64,000 nucleotides of DNA from Clostridium sp. AF37-5 (GTDB taxonomy: Bacteria > Bacillota > Clostridia > Lachnospirales > Lachnospiraceae): assembly GCF_003477605.1 (NCBI RefSeq), contig NZ_QUDR01000011.1, positions 39,083-103,082 of the forward strand, read 5' to 3'. Under the pieces are notes generated by a model. The model was not told the origin of the DNA. It saw only the letters and a list, made by a program, of their open reading frames with translations, and searched no databases. The position numbers and the translations under genes are program-made. Of this stretch, positions 16,049-24,541 are shown one piece after another. Each line of letters begins with the position of its first letter. Position 1 is the first letter of the stretch.

Positions 16049-16483
16049 TTATTCTTCAATGAAAATATCTACATTGCAGTTAGACAAAAATGTCTGGTTC
16101 AGTTCCAAATCATAATCTAACTTCAAATGAAATCCCCGCTCGGTGAGTATCTTCTGGAGCGATTTCGTGCTAAGCGCAATCTCCAGCTCCCCAACCGGCG
16201 TCGAATAATATGAATACGTCGTCTCATTTGGCACAAACACCATGTGGCTTTCCGCCGGACCATGCTTGATAATCTCTAACTGGTCGTCTTTGTATTTCAC
16301 CAGATTTTTCACAACGGAGACAAGTCCATTTTCTTCCTCTTCCACAACTTCCTCATAGGTAATCCATGCAAATCCATCTCTCTCACACATCTGCCCAACA
16401 GAAATCACTTCCACATCATCGCGGTCGCCGTCTTCGCCGTGCATATGCATGCCGCAGATTCTAAGTTTAACCTCTTTTGTCAT
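16049..16483 (-). CDS. DUF1934 (YwiB-like) protein
   Basis: 144 residues, the full size of the DUF1934 calycin-like family (B. subtilis YwiB). Recognisable parts are an N-terminal beta strand (KEVKLRICGMHM), FAWITYEEVVEE, the central HMVFVPNETTYSYYSTPVG and a C-terminal LKLDYDLELNQ. The function is not known; the fold suggests a small beta-barrel that may bind a ligand. It sits 11 bases after ddl and 12 before dapF, in the cell-wall precursor operon. Confidence 0.85.
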   Translation of the reverse strand: MTKEVKLRICGMHMHGEDGDRDDVEVISVGQMCERDGFAWITYEEVVEEEENGLVSVVKNLVKYKDDQLEIIKHGPAESHMVFVPNETTYSYYSTPVGELEIALSTKSLQKILTERGFHLKLDYDLELNQTFLSNCNVDIFIEE

Positions 16484-16494
16484 GTTCTGACTCC

Positions 16495-17544
16495 TTATCT
16501 TTCAAATGCAAGTGCAATAATCTGATCTAGCAATTCTTCTTTCTCAAACCCTGCTGCCTTCCAAAGCATCGGATACATACTGATGTTGGTAAATCCCGGA
16601 AGTGTATTAATTTCATTAAAAATCACTTCGTTCGTTCCCTGCTCCACAAAGAAGTCAACACGCGATAATCCAAAACCGCCCACGGCGCGAAATACCGCTA
16701 CAGCATTTGTCCGGATTTTCTCCTTCACTTCATCCGGCAAATCCGGGTCAATTACCGTCTTCGATTCCGCATTGTTATACTTGGCATCAAAATCATAAAA
16801 CTCTGCTGCCGCCAAAATCTCACCAACCGGCGAAGCTTTTGGATTTTGTCCGCCTAAAATGGCACACTCCACTTCTCGTCCGATAATCGTTTCCTCAATC
16901 AATACACGATGGTCATGTTTTTTCGCAAGTGCCAGCGCTTTTTCTAACTCTTCTCTGTTATGTGCCTTGCTGACACCCTGTGAAGAACCGGCATTGGATG
17001 GCTTTACAAAAACCGGATATCCCAGTTTCTCTTCTACCTTTGCAATTGTCTCTTCTTTTTCACTCAAATCTCTTGCAGTATCTGCCACATAAGCTGCCTG
17101 ACGGACACCGATGCGGTCAGCAAAAATCTTTGTTGAAATCTTATCCATACTTGCAGCGGATGCTAAAACATCACATCCCACATACGGAATTCCCGCCAGT
17201 TCAAAAAGACCCTGAATCGTTCCATCTTCTCCAAACTTACCATGCAGAACCGGAAAAGCCACATCAATCGGAATCACTTCCACATCATTTCCCGTTACTT
17301 TCCAGATTCCTTTCTTTCCATGATCCGGTGAAATCACTGCTGTCACCGTACCCTCTACCCATGAACCATCTCGAATCGAATCGGTATCTTCCACAAAAAG
17401 CCATTTGCCCTCTTTCGTAATACCAATTCGGTAAATATCATATTTATCTTCCCGCAGTCCATCGATTACATTTGCTGCGGAAACACAGGACACATCATGC
17501 TCCGATGACTGTCCACCAAAAATCACTGCTACCCTCTTTTTCAT
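16495..17544 (-). CDS. ddl: D-alanine--D-alanine ligase
   Basis: 349 residues. The ATP-grasp enzyme joins two D-Ala for the peptidoglycan stem. Visible features are VAVIFGGQSSEHDVSCVSA at the N-terminus, the substrate loop and glycine-rich KPSNAGSSQGVSKA, IIGREVECAILG, and the metal-binding end FVEQGTNEVIFNEINTLPGF. The omega-loop region carries YDFDAKYNN (the Tyr typical of D-Ala-D-Ala rather than D-Lac ligases, by family knowledge). AAGGGG lies before the ATG. The upstream leader has unusual hairpins (see 17546-17640). Confidence 0.96.
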   Translation of the reverse strand: MKKRVAVIFGGQSSEHDVSCVSAANVIDGLREDKYDIYRIGITKEGKWLFVEDTDSIRDGSWVEGTVTAVISPDHGKKGIWKVTGNDVEVIPIDVAFPVLHGKFGEDGTIQGLFELAGIPYVGCDVLASAASMDKISTKIFADRIGVRQAAYVADTARDLSEKEETIAKVEEKLGYPVFVKPSNAGSSQGVSKAHNREELEKALALAKKHDHRVLIEETIIGREVECAILGGQNPKASPVGEILAAAEFYDFDAKYNNAESKTVIDPDLPDEVKEKIRTNAVAVFRAVGGFGLSRVDFFVEQGTNEVIFNEINTLPGFTNISMYPMLWKAAGFEKEELLDQIIALAFER

Positions 17545-17545
17545 A

Positions 17546-17640
17546 GGAACCCCTTTCCGGGTATTTCACCCTGCCGGTAACTTTTTCATATACCTAATAA
17601 AAGTATATGACACCTCCTATACTTTATCACGGAACCCCTT
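17546..17640 (-). promoter_or_regulatory. Structured leader of ddl with a possible 7-codon ORF
   Basis: On the minus strand a Shine-Dalgarno-like AGGAGGTG (17619-17612) is followed by a perfect 7-bp hairpin CATATAC / GTATATG. The hairpin's 3' arm contains an ATG opening MKKLPAG-stop (17589-17566). Two further mini-hairpins (GGGT/ACCC, GGAA/TTCC) precede the ddl ATG. The 10-bp AAGGGGTTCC occurs twice, at both ends of this leader. This could be an attenuation or translational coupling device; the function is inferred only. Confidence 0.35.
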
Positions 17641-17645
17641 TTTTT

Positions 17646-18281
17646 TCAAGAAAAAAGAATATTCCTAATCCATTCTATGAACAAAGAAGAAGTTTCGATA
17701 CCATTTTCCCCATCAAGCAGTGAATTGTACTCCTCTTCCGTCAAACATTTCTTTAATTTTTCCTTGGATTCTCCCGGCACAATCTGGTATGTGGAGTCCA
17801 CAAAACACAGCGTCGGATACATCACACACCACCAGTTTTTTCCCGCACTTTTTCCCAAATTTACTTTCAGTGCCTCATACTCGCCCGCCGGAAAAATCAT
17901 ATCGCCATATGTTTTCACCGGAAAGTAGCAGGACGAGAGCGTGGCATCCGCATCATAAGAATAGCCCTTTTGCTGCATTTTCTCCTTCGCAACCGCTTCA
18001 ATCTCCGGAAGCCTTTTCTGAATTTGTATACGCGCCTCATCCACACTTTCTGCATCCTGCATTACACCGCGCAGATATGTAACAACCGCCTCTTTTACTT
18101 CCATTTTCAATGCCTGGTCTTTTTTGCTGTCGCTATTGGCAACCACGTGAAGCCGCAGAATTTCCTTCGCAATATCTTTCTGCATCCGGTTTTGTCTCAT
18201 CTGTCTTGCATAAAAAAACATGAGAACAAACGTCACCACAAACAATCCCGCAATCGCAATCCACTTTTTCTTTCCTGTCAT
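17646..18281 (-). CDS. spoIIR: Stage II sporulation protein R
   Basis: 211 residues. SpoIIR is made in the forespore and exported, where it triggers SpoIIGA to cleave pro-sigma-E in the mother cell. A single N-terminal hydrophobic anchor (WIAIAGLFVVTFVLMFFYA) is followed by the diagnostic ILRLHVVANSDSKKDQ. The other family block is FPAGEYEALKVNLG with NWWCVMYPTLCFVD. Length matches the family. It implies a sporulating organism. It is separated from ddl by 100 bases and is probably transcribed on its own by forespore sigma-F; no reliable sigma-F site was identified. Confidence 0.95.
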   Translation of the reverse strand: MTGKKKWIAIAGLFVVTFVLMFFYARQMRQNRMQKDIAKEILRLHVVANSDSKKDQALKMEVKEAVVTYLRGVMQDAESVDEARIQIQKRLPEIEAVAKEKMQQKGYSYDADATLSSCYFPVKTYGDMIFPAGEYEALKVNLGKSAGKNWWCVMYPTLCFVDSTYQIVPGESKEKLKKCLTEEEYNSLLDGENGIETSSLFIEWIRNILFS

Positions 18282-18347
18282 TTCTATTTCCTCCTGATTT
18301 CATATTGTCTAATCATAGCATTGACGAATCTTTTCTATATTATACAC

Positions 18348-18376
18348 TTTGCAGGAAAATGAATTTATGGTACACT
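18348..18376 (+). promoter_or_regulatory. Promoter of ispE
   Basis: TTTGCA (18348-18353), 17-base spacer, TACACT (18371-18376). It lies in the divergent gap between spoIIR and ispE. Confidence 0.55.
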
Positions 18377-18404
18377 CTTTACAAAAGCAGAAGGGAGAAA
18401 TGAA

Positions 18405-19268
18405 ATGGATTCGATTTGGATAAATGCACCGGCAAAAATTAATATTGGGCTGGATGTCATTAGACGCCGCGAAGATGGCTACCACGAAGTAAAAATGATT
18501 ATGCAGAGCATCCGCCTGTTTGACCGGCTGACACTCACAAAGACGAAAGAGCCGGGGATTAAATTGACAACAAACCTTTCCTATCTTCCGGTAAATGAAG
18601 ATAATCTTGTCTATCAAAGCGCCAAACGTCTGATGGATGAATTCCATTTGGAGGGCGGACTTGATATCAAACTTGACAAGCGGATTCCGGTTGCCGCCGG
18701 TATGGCAGGGGGAAGTACCGATGCCGCATCGTGTATGCTTGCCATCAATGACTTATATGGACTGGGACTTAGCAAACGACACCTAATGAAGCGTGGTGTG
18801 AAATTGGGCGCAGATATTCCTTACTGCATTTTAAAAGGAACCGCTCTTTCCGAAGGAATCGGTGAAAAGTTATCGACCATTCCGGCGATGCCTTCCTGCT
18901 ATATTCTAATTGCCAAACCAAACATCCACGTTTCCACAAAATGGGTGTATACCAATCTTGTACTCGATGAGCACACAAATCATCCGGATATTGATGGCAT
19001 GCTGGCTTCGATGAAAAAGCGCGACCTTCTTTCACTGAGTAATCAGATTGGAAATGTTTTGGAATCCGTAACGATTCCCGCCTATCCACAGATTGCCGCC
19101 ATCAAAGAGTGTATGCTGCAAAATGGTGCACTCGGTTCCTTAATGAGCGGAAGCGGACCAACGGTATTCGGTATCTTTGATGATAAAGACAAAGCAATGG
19201 CTGCCAAGGAGAAATGCCGTGAACTCCCTTACCGGTGTTTTGTCTTTGTGACGGATTTGTACCGATAA
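18405..19268 (+). CDS. ispE: 4-diphosphocytidyl-2-C-methyl-D-erythritol kinase
   Basis: 287 residues. A GHMP kinase of the MEP isoprenoid pathway that phosphorylates CDP-ME. N-terminal APAKINIGLDVIRRREDGYHEV and the ATP-binding glycine motif PVAAGMAGGSTDAASC are diagnostic; the third GHMP motif is LMSGSGPTVFGIF. Length is normal. Start ATG at 18405 after AAGGGAGAAATG. It is not part of an obvious operon; a sigma-D-type promoter for the next gene starts just after its stop. Confidence 0.96.
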   Translation: MDSIWINAPAKINIGLDVIRRREDGYHEVKMIMQSIRLFDRLTLTKTKEPGIKLTTNLSYLPVNEDNLVYQSAKRLMDEFHLEGGLDIKLDKRIPVAAGMAGGSTDAASCMLAINDLYGLGLSKRHLMKRGVKLGADIPYCILKGTALSEGIGEKLSTIPAMPSCYILIAKPNIHVSTKWVYTNLVLDEHTNHPDIDGMLASMKKRDLLSLSNQIGNVLESVTIPAYPQIAAIKECMLQNGALGSLMSGSGPTVFGIFDDKDKAMAAKEKCRELPYRCFVFVTDLYR

Positions 19269-19279
19269 TTTTTAGAATA

Positions 19280-19314
19280 CACTAAACTATTCTCTGTAAT
19301 CTGCCGATATGTAA
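19280..19314 (+). promoter_or_regulatory. Sigma-D (FliA-type, flagellar) promoter
   Basis: TAAA followed 16 bases later by GCCGATAT, matching the SigD/FliA consensus (TAAA near -35 and GCCGATAA near -10). It lies 55-90 bases before the ATG at 19367 and no sigma-A-like pair is evident there. The neighbouring gene is therefore a likely member of the motility regulon. Confidence 0.65.
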
Positions 19315-19366
19315 AGTAGAGAACATAGAATGCAGCGTGCCACAGGCACAGAAAGGATGGAACCTT

Positions 19367-19948
19367 ATGAGTGTAAATGGAATTACAAGTGCAAACAGTT
19401 CTTATACGACGCCACAGACAACAGCAAAAACAAAAGTTTCCCAGACAACAAACACTGCGGATGCAAAAGACATTGGTGTTGTATATGAAACTTCAAGCAA
19501 AACAGATGACAAATCAAACAAGATAAAAGATTATTCTTCTGTTGTTGCCACGATGAAAAAAGAATTGTCAACGAAAAATGAACAACTTCAGAATCTGGTA
19601 ACAAAACTTCTTGGCAAACAGGCAGGAAAGTATACCAAACTTGCTGATTTGTTCAAAGACATTCAGGCAGACCCTGCTACCATTGAACAGGCACAGAAAG
19701 ACATTGCTGATGATGGTTACTGGGGTGTTGAACAGACGAGTGATCGTCTCGTTTCCATGGCTCAGGCATTGAGCGGTGGAGATACATCCAAGGCAGATAC
19801 TTTGATTGCCGCCATCAAAAAGGGATTTGATGAAGCAACCGAAGCATGGGGTGATAAACTCCCTGACATTTGTCAAAAGACAATTGATGCTGCCGTTAAA
19901 AAAATGGAAGCATGGCGCGATGGCACAACTTCCGAAACAGATGCATAA
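19367..19948 (+). CDS. Ser/Thr-rich N-terminus protein under a sigma-D-type promoter, unknown function
   Basis: 193 residues, family not recognised. The N-terminal ~50 residues are low-complexity, rich in Ser, Thr, Asn and Gln (SVNGITSANSSYTTPQTTAK), without a Sec signal. The rest is predicted helical (VVATMKKELSTKNEQLQNL and AAVKKMEAWRDGTT). The style, a polar start without signal peptide and long helices, resembles flagellar-type exported proteins or their helpers. The sigma-D-type promoter fits this, but the assignment is inference. The ATG at 19367 has GAAAGGA upstream; the frame extends ten codons earlier without a ribosome site. A long terminator hairpin follows. Confidence 0.7.
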   Translation: MSVNGITSANSSYTTPQTTAKTKVSQTTNTADAKDIGVVYETSSKTDDKSNKIKDYSSVVATMKKELSTKNEQLQNLVTKLLGKQAGKYTKLADLFKDIQADPATIEQAQKDIADDGYWGVEQTSDRLVSMAQALSGGDTSKADTLIAAIKKGFDEATEAWGDKLPDICQKTIDAAVKKMEAWRDGTTSETDA

Positions 19949-19975
19949 AAACCCGATATCTTTGATATCTTATGA

Positions 19976-20052
19976 TAAGAAGCACTCACCAATTCGTCCG
20001 CCGGATGCAGAGCATACCGGACAATACGAGCTGATGGGTGCTTCTTTCTTTT
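19976..20052. terminator. Long branched bidirectional terminator
   Basis: AGAAGCACTCA / TGGGTGCTTCT form the outer stem; inside, GTCCG..CGGAC and GATGC/GCAT form further stems. A T-run follows on the plus side. It serves two convergent genes (19367 unit and the SipL-like gene). Confidence 0.75.
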
Positions 20053-21601
20053 AAGATACTTCTTTTAGAATTAAAATCATATCGCCTGTTTGTACCTGTT
20101 CGGTTTCTTTTTGGTTGACTTCCATAATTGCCTCGACGGTTGTAAAAAACTTTTTCGCAATATCCCAGAGAGTTTCTTTTTCCTGTACCACATAACCGAC
20201 CATACCGGGCGCACTGCGGAAGGCATCCCAGTCCACTTCCTCACTTTCATATCCGGAAACAATTGGTTCTTCCATCCGGTCAAATACAAGTAAATCCAGC
20301 GCGGCAACTGCCTTAATTTCAATCTCTTTTTCTCCGGTGAGAGAAGCACTTACCTGCTCTAACATACCATGGAGATTGATATGGCTATTGTTCGTAAGAC
20401 CGTTTGCCTCTAACAACTGCTCAAATGGAATCGTACCCTTTGCCGTTGCGAGCGGAACCCTTTCATCCCCGGTCTGGTATAACACACTTACCAAAAGTGC
20501 CCCTCTTACCAATAGCCCTTCTTCTTTCTGTTCTTTATGGTCAATAAACAGAGAACCGCTTACATTCCAAATTTGCAGCGGCGCAAATTCACCCGCCGTT
20601 ACCATACCGGTAAATCGGCATTTGCTTTTATTATGAATTTTCAGATTTTCAAAATAGGATGGCTCATAAACCGGTTTGCACTTTTCTTTTAGCGAATAAA
20701 AATCCGTGAGAAGGTCAATTTTTTCCTGACCGTACACTTTCATATCAAACGCGAATACAACTTCGACTTCCAGCACACGGAATTCGCCATCTTCATCTTC
20801 TTTCACACCTAAATCCCTGCTGTGAATGGAGGCAGTCACCTGTTCGACCATGTCCGCATTGCATCCATGGCAGTCAATATGCCCCTCAATTGGCAGTGTG
20901 TTTTCAAAATAATTAATGGATGGATTTTCTCCCTCGCCCAGATAAATAACGAAAACATTTGCCTGCCCTTCGACAAGAAGTTTTTCTTCTTCCATCCTTG
21001 TATTTAGTTCCCCAATGCAAACATCCGAGTACAAAATCCGCTGCATTGCATCTTTCGTTCCGGGAATTTTCCACTCATCCCGTACCCGCAGCGTATCTTT
21101 TTTACTAAAAATCAGATAGGAAACTTCTGCCGTTCTTTTTTTGGTATAAATATCTTCTCCACCTTCAATGTCAATGGCTCCCTCACAATCGCAAACGCTT
21201 CCTGCCGTCACATTAAGTACAACAATTGCTTTCATTCCTAATTTTCTGGAATTAATTAACTCACTTTTTAAGTCGCCAATCTCCGCCTGCACCGAAATTT
21301 CATCCTCGGCCTTTGCCTGTGGCAGCAAAATAGTTTCCTCAAAAGGAATTGTCCCTGTCATCTCACTCACCGGAATATCCCCATCCGATGCATATAAAAT
21401 CTGGAAATGCAAAAGTCCTTTTACACTTGCCTTTCCCTCCATCATATGAACTTCCTCTATCTGTACCTCTCCCTGTTCTTTCATTATCTGTAACGCATCC
21501 GGTCTGGCATCCGGCACATTGAAATCGCGGTCAAGTGTAAGCTGCTTAACTTCCCTGCCGTTACACCGGTTCATATGAACTCGCTTTGTAATCAGGTTCA
21601 A
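20051..21601 (-). CDS. SipL-like DUF3794/LysM spore-envelope protein
   Basis: 516 residues. It has two or more DUF3794 (SPOCS-type) repeats and a C-terminal LysM domain (VQEKETLWDIAKKFFTTVEA). In Clostridioides difficile, SipL has this layout and binds SpoIVA at the forespore during coat assembly; the same role is likely here. The start is a TTG at 21601 with an AGGAGG site 8 bases upstream; it reads LNLITKRVHMNRC, aligning with the usual family N-terminus. The frame extends 29 codons further without support. No signal peptide, consistent with mother-cell cytosol. It ends at the branched terminator. Confidence 0.88.
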   Translation of the reverse strand: MNLITKRVHMNRCNGREVKQLTLDRDFNVPDARPDALQIMKEQGEVQIEEVHMMEGKASVKGLLHFQILYASDGDIPVSEMTGTIPFEETILLPQAKAEDEISVQAEIGDLKSELINSRKLGMKAIVVLNVTAGSVCDCEGAIDIEGGEDIYTKKRTAEVSYLIFSKKDTLRVRDEWKIPGTKDAMQRILYSDVCIGELNTRMEEEKLLVEGQANVFVIYLGEGENPSINYFENTLPIEGHIDCHGCNADMVEQVTASIHSRDLGVKEDEDGEFRVLEVEVVFAFDMKVYGQEKIDLLTDFYSLKEKCKPVYEPSYFENLKIHNKSKCRFTGMVTAGEFAPLQIWNVSGSLFIDHKEQKEEGLLVRGALLVSVLYQTGDERVPLATAKGTIPFEQLLEANGLTNNSHINLHGMLEQVSASLTGEKEIEIKAVAALDLLVFDRMEEPIVSGYESEEVDWDAFRSAPGMVGYVVQEKETLWDIAKKFFTTVEAIMEVNQKETEQVQTGDMILILKEVS

Positions 21602-21706
21602 TCGTTTGGCCTCCTTGTTTCGTAGTTGTCTCTTACAATATATATTCCAATGAAACAAAAAAAGAACTAATAAACCGGATTTCTCCATTTATTAGTTCTC
21701 TCTCTA

Positions 21707-21946
21707 CTAGCACAGAGTTAATTGTACGTCCTTTGTAATGACATCCGTGTAACTGTATGATACCGTTTGGTAACTATTCTCTTCCGCGTTTTTCACCTGC
21801 ACAAGAAAGATGCAGGGATATGTTTCCGTAATCACACCTTCGGTTACATCATATTTGTGTCTTCCCAGATTACTCCGAACCTTTACTTTACTTCCTACAT
21901 GCTCCGCTACGGCACGCCGGACACTGCCAACACTGGCTCTTACCAT
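21707..21946 (-). CDS. veg: Veg family protein
   Basis: 79 residues, the full size of Veg. Recognisable parts are the N-terminal helix (SVGSVRRAVAEHVGSKVKVRS), then a small SH3-like barrel (GRHKYDVTEGVITETYPCIFLV). In B. subtilis Veg stimulates biofilm matrix genes; its mechanism is unclear. The start ATG at 21946 has ACGGAGGG upstream; the longer frame has no ribosome site. It has a near-consensus promoter of its own (21994-22022). Confidence 0.94.
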   Translation of the reverse strand: MVRASVGSVRRAVAEHVGSKVKVRSNLGRHKYDVTEGVITETYPCIFLVQVKNAEENSYQTVSYSYTDVITKDVQLTLC

Positions 21947-21993
21947 AAGATATCCCTCCGTTCTTAAAACACGATATATAGCATACGCATATG

Positions 21994-22022
21994 AGTATAC
22001 CACATTTTATTGTGGTTGTCAA
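21994..22022 (-). promoter_or_regulatory. Strong promoter of veg
   Basis: On the minus strand: TTGACA, 17-base spacer, TATACT. Near-perfect sigma-A promoter. The spacer contains CCACAATAAAATGTGG, a 5-bp inverted repeat that could be an operator. Confidence 0.85.
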
Positions 22023-22071
22023 TTTATGGTATCCTCGTCATCACATACCGTCCTTACTATCTTATGCAGTT

Positions 22072-23265
22072 TTAAGCCATTTTATTCATAATTTCATTCA
22101 AAATCTCGTAAGAAACCTCATCCTTTGTCTGGATTGGAAGCTCTTTTTCCCCCTCTTTCGTAATCAAAGTAACGACATTTGTATCCGTTCCAAATCCGGC
22201 ACCGGCAACTTTCAGATTGTTCGCCACAATCATATCGGCGTGTTTCTTCTCTAATTTCTTTTTCGAGTTTTCTAACATATTTTCGGTTTCCATGGAAAAG
22301 CCACATAAAAACTGCCCTTTTTCTTTATGTTCACCGAGCCATGATAAAATATCCGTTGTCCGCTTCAGCGCAATCGACGCTTCGCCCTCTTTCTTTTTCG
22401 TCTTTTCTGTATTTACCGTAACCGGCGTATAATCGGCAACAGCTGCTGCCTTGATGATAATATCCTGCTCTTTGGCACGTGTTTTCACTGCCTCAAACAT
22501 ATCCGCTGCGCTCTCAACCGGCACAACATCCACATGAAGCGGCGCCGGCAGTTCACACGGACCGCTCACCAGTGTAACCTTGGCTCCACGTCTTGCTGCC
22601 GTTTTGGCAAGCGCATATCCCATCTTCCCGGTCGAATGATTCGTCAGATAACGCACCGGGTCAATCGCCTCTCTCGTCGGTCCGGCTGTAATTAAAACCC
22701 GTTTTCCTTCCATATCATGTTCATACTGGATTTCCTGTAAAATGTGGGAAAGCAGCACTTCCTCTGAAGGCATTTTCCCTTTTCCGACAGCTTTGCACGC
22801 AAGAAGTCCGGTTGCCGGCTCAATAACCTCCATTCCGAAATCTCTCAATTTCTGAAGGTTTGCCTGCGTAATCGGATTCTCATACATATTGGTATTCATC
22901 GCGGGTGCCACCAATTTTTTACAGCGGCACGCAAGAATCGTTGTACTGAGCATGTCATCTGCAATTCCATTTGCCATTTTCGCAATAATATTCGCACTTG
23001 CCGGCGCAACTAAAACCAAATCCGCTTTGTTACCAAGCGAAACATGCTCAATATTATAGTTAAAGTTTCTATCAAACGTATCGACTAAGCATTTGTGATT
23101 CGTCAGCGTCTCAAACGTAATCGGATTGATAAAATTGGTTGCATTTTGTGTCATCAAAACATGTACGTCGGCGTGAAGTTTTGTCAGCATACTCGTCAGA
23201 TTTGCGATTTTGTATGCGGCAATACTGCCTGTCACACCAAGCACAATAGTTTTTCCCTGTAACAT
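22072..23265 (-). CDS. coaBC: Bifunctional phosphopantothenoylcysteine decarboxylase / phosphopantothenate-cysteine ligase
   Basis: 397 residues. Coenzyme A synthesis: CoaB joins cysteine to 4'-phosphopantothenate and CoaC decarboxylates the product. The N-terminal flavin-binding CoaC half shows LGVTGSIAAYK, VAPASANIIAKMANGIADD and APAMNTNMYENP. The C-terminal CoaB half begins at about residue 185 with ITAGPTREAIDPVRYLTNHSTG. ATG at 23265 after GGGGG; the upstream frame extension overlaps panD and is rejected. It is the last gene of the pantothenate operon, 13 bases after panD. Confidence 0.96.
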   Translation of the reverse strand: MLQGKTIVLGVTGSIAAYKIANLTSMLTKLHADVHVLMTQNATNFINPITFETLTNHKCLVDTFDRNFNYNIEHVSLGNKADLVLVAPASANIIAKMANGIADDMLSTTILACRCKKLVAPAMNTNMYENPITQANLQKLRDFGMEVIEPATGLLACKAVGKGKMPSEEVLLSHILQEIQYEHDMEGKRVLITAGPTREAIDPVRYLTNHSTGKMGYALAKTAARRGAKVTLVSGPCELPAPLHVDVVPVESAADMFEAVKTRAKEQDIIIKAAAVADYTPVTVNTEKTKKKEGEASIALKRTTDILSWLGEHKEKGQFLCGFSMETENMLENSKKKLEKKHADMIVANNLKVAGAGFGTDTNVVTLITKEGEKELPIQTKDEVSYEILNEIMNKMA

Positions 23266-23278
23266 AAAATCCCCCTTC

Positions 23279-23665
23279 TTAGTCAGACAACTGACCATGT
23301 TTTTCATAAGAAGATACACGTTTAATCTGGTTTTTGTCATCTACAAAAACGACTTTTGGCTTATGGTCGAATACTTCCTCAGGCGTCAAATCGCAATAAC
23401 TCATAATAATAATGTGGTCTTCTACCTGAACCATTCTCGCAGCTGCCCCATTTAAGCAAATCATACCACTTCCCGGCTCCCCGGCAATCGTGTAAGTCTC
23501 AAAACGGCTTCCATTTTCTACATCGACAATCTGCACTTTTTCATATTCGTAAATGCCGGCCGCCTCCATTAAAACCGGGTCAACCGTAATACTGCCAACA
23601 TAATTTAATTCTGCCTGAACCACTTTGGCACGGTGTATTTTCCCTTTTAACATCTGAATTGTCAT
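23279..23665 (-). CDS. panD: Aspartate 1-decarboxylase proenzyme
   Basis: 128 residues. Makes beta-alanine from aspartate. The self-cleavage site (Gly-Ser) is visible in [11 protein letters not shown] near residues 20-30, giving the pyruvoyl cofactor on Ser. The other conserved block is [16 protein letters not shown]. Length is normal. It lies 18 bases downstream of panC and 13 upstream of coaBC, in the pantothenate operon. Confidence 0.97.
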   Translation of the reverse strand: MTIQMLKGKIHRAKVVQAELNYVGSITVDPVLMEAAGIYEYEKVQIVDVENGSRFETYTIAGEPGSGMICLNGAAARMVQVEDHIIIMSYCDLTPEEVFDHKPKVVFVDDKNQIKRVSSYEKHGQLSD

Positions 23666-23683
23666 GACGCTTATCCTCCAATC

Positions 23684-24529
23684 TTATGATTCGTAAATAA
23701 AGTTATCAATAAGTCTTGTTTTTCCAATGTAAACGGCTACGGCAGCCAAAATGGAACCGTCAATCGTTTCTATTGTTTCAATATTATCAAAGTTTACAAT
23801 TTCCACATAATCAATTTTGGCAAGCGGCTCCGACTCAATGATTTCCGTAATTGCCTGTTTCACAGTGGCAGCACTTTTTTCGCCGGCTTTCACTAATTCC
23901 TCACCTCGAAGTAATCCTTTGTGAAGAATAACAGCGGCTTTTCTCTCCTCCTTTGAGAGATAAGTGTTTCTCGAACTTTTTGCAAGACCGTCATCTTCAC
24001 GGATAATCGGGCAGCCAATGACTTCGAGATTAAAATTCAAATCTCTTACCATACGGCGGATGACTGCTAACTGCTGTGCGTCCTTCTGTCCAAAGTAAGC
24101 GCGGTCCGGCTCTACAATGTTAAATAATTTTCCAACTACTGTGCAGACACCGCGGAAATGTGTCGGTCTTGTTTTACCGCACAATCCCTTCGTAAGTCCA
24201 TCCATGTCAATGAAACTGCAAAAATCGCTTTCATACATATTTTCCGGTTCCGGATGGAAAATAAGATTTGCACCGGCATTTTCACAAAGCGCCGCATCTC
24301 TTTCCAAATCTCTCGGATAGGTTGCCAAATCTTCATTTGGTCCAAACTGAATCGGATTTACAAAAACACTGACAACAACACGGTCATTCTGCTCAACTGC
24401 CTTGTCAATCAAACTTTTATGTCCCTCATGAAGATAACCCATTGTCGGAACAAGACCAACGGAAAGTCCTTCTTCTCTCCATTTCTTTACCTGTTTTCTT
24501 ACTTCTTCTACGGTTGATACAATCTGCAT
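23684..24529 (-). CDS. panC: Pantoate--beta-alanine ligase
   Basis: 281 residues. Condenses pantoate with beta-alanine, using ATP, to pantothenate. Visible: VGLVPTMGYLHEGHKSLI (HIGH-like nucleotide motif), VVSVFVNPIQFGPNEDLATYPR, KLFNIVEPDRAYFGQKDAQQ, and the KMSKS-like region DGLAKSSRNTYLS. Normal length. Between panB (12 bases upstream) and panD. Confidence 0.97.
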   Translation of the reverse strand: MQIVSTVEEVRKQVKKWREEGLSVGLVPTMGYLHEGHKSLIDKAVEQNDRVVVSVFVNPIQFGPNEDLATYPRDLERDAALCENAGANLIFHPEPENMYESDFCSFIDMDGLTKGLCGKTRPTHFRGVCTVVGKLFNIVEPDRAYFGQKDAQQLAVIRRMVRDLNFNLEVIGCPIIREDDGLAKSSRNTYLSKEERKAAVILHKGLLRGEELVKAGEKSAATVKQAITEIIESEPLAKIDYVEIVNFDNIETIETIDGSILAAVAVYIGKTRLIDNFIYES

Positions 24530-24541
24530 TTTTTCTTCCTC

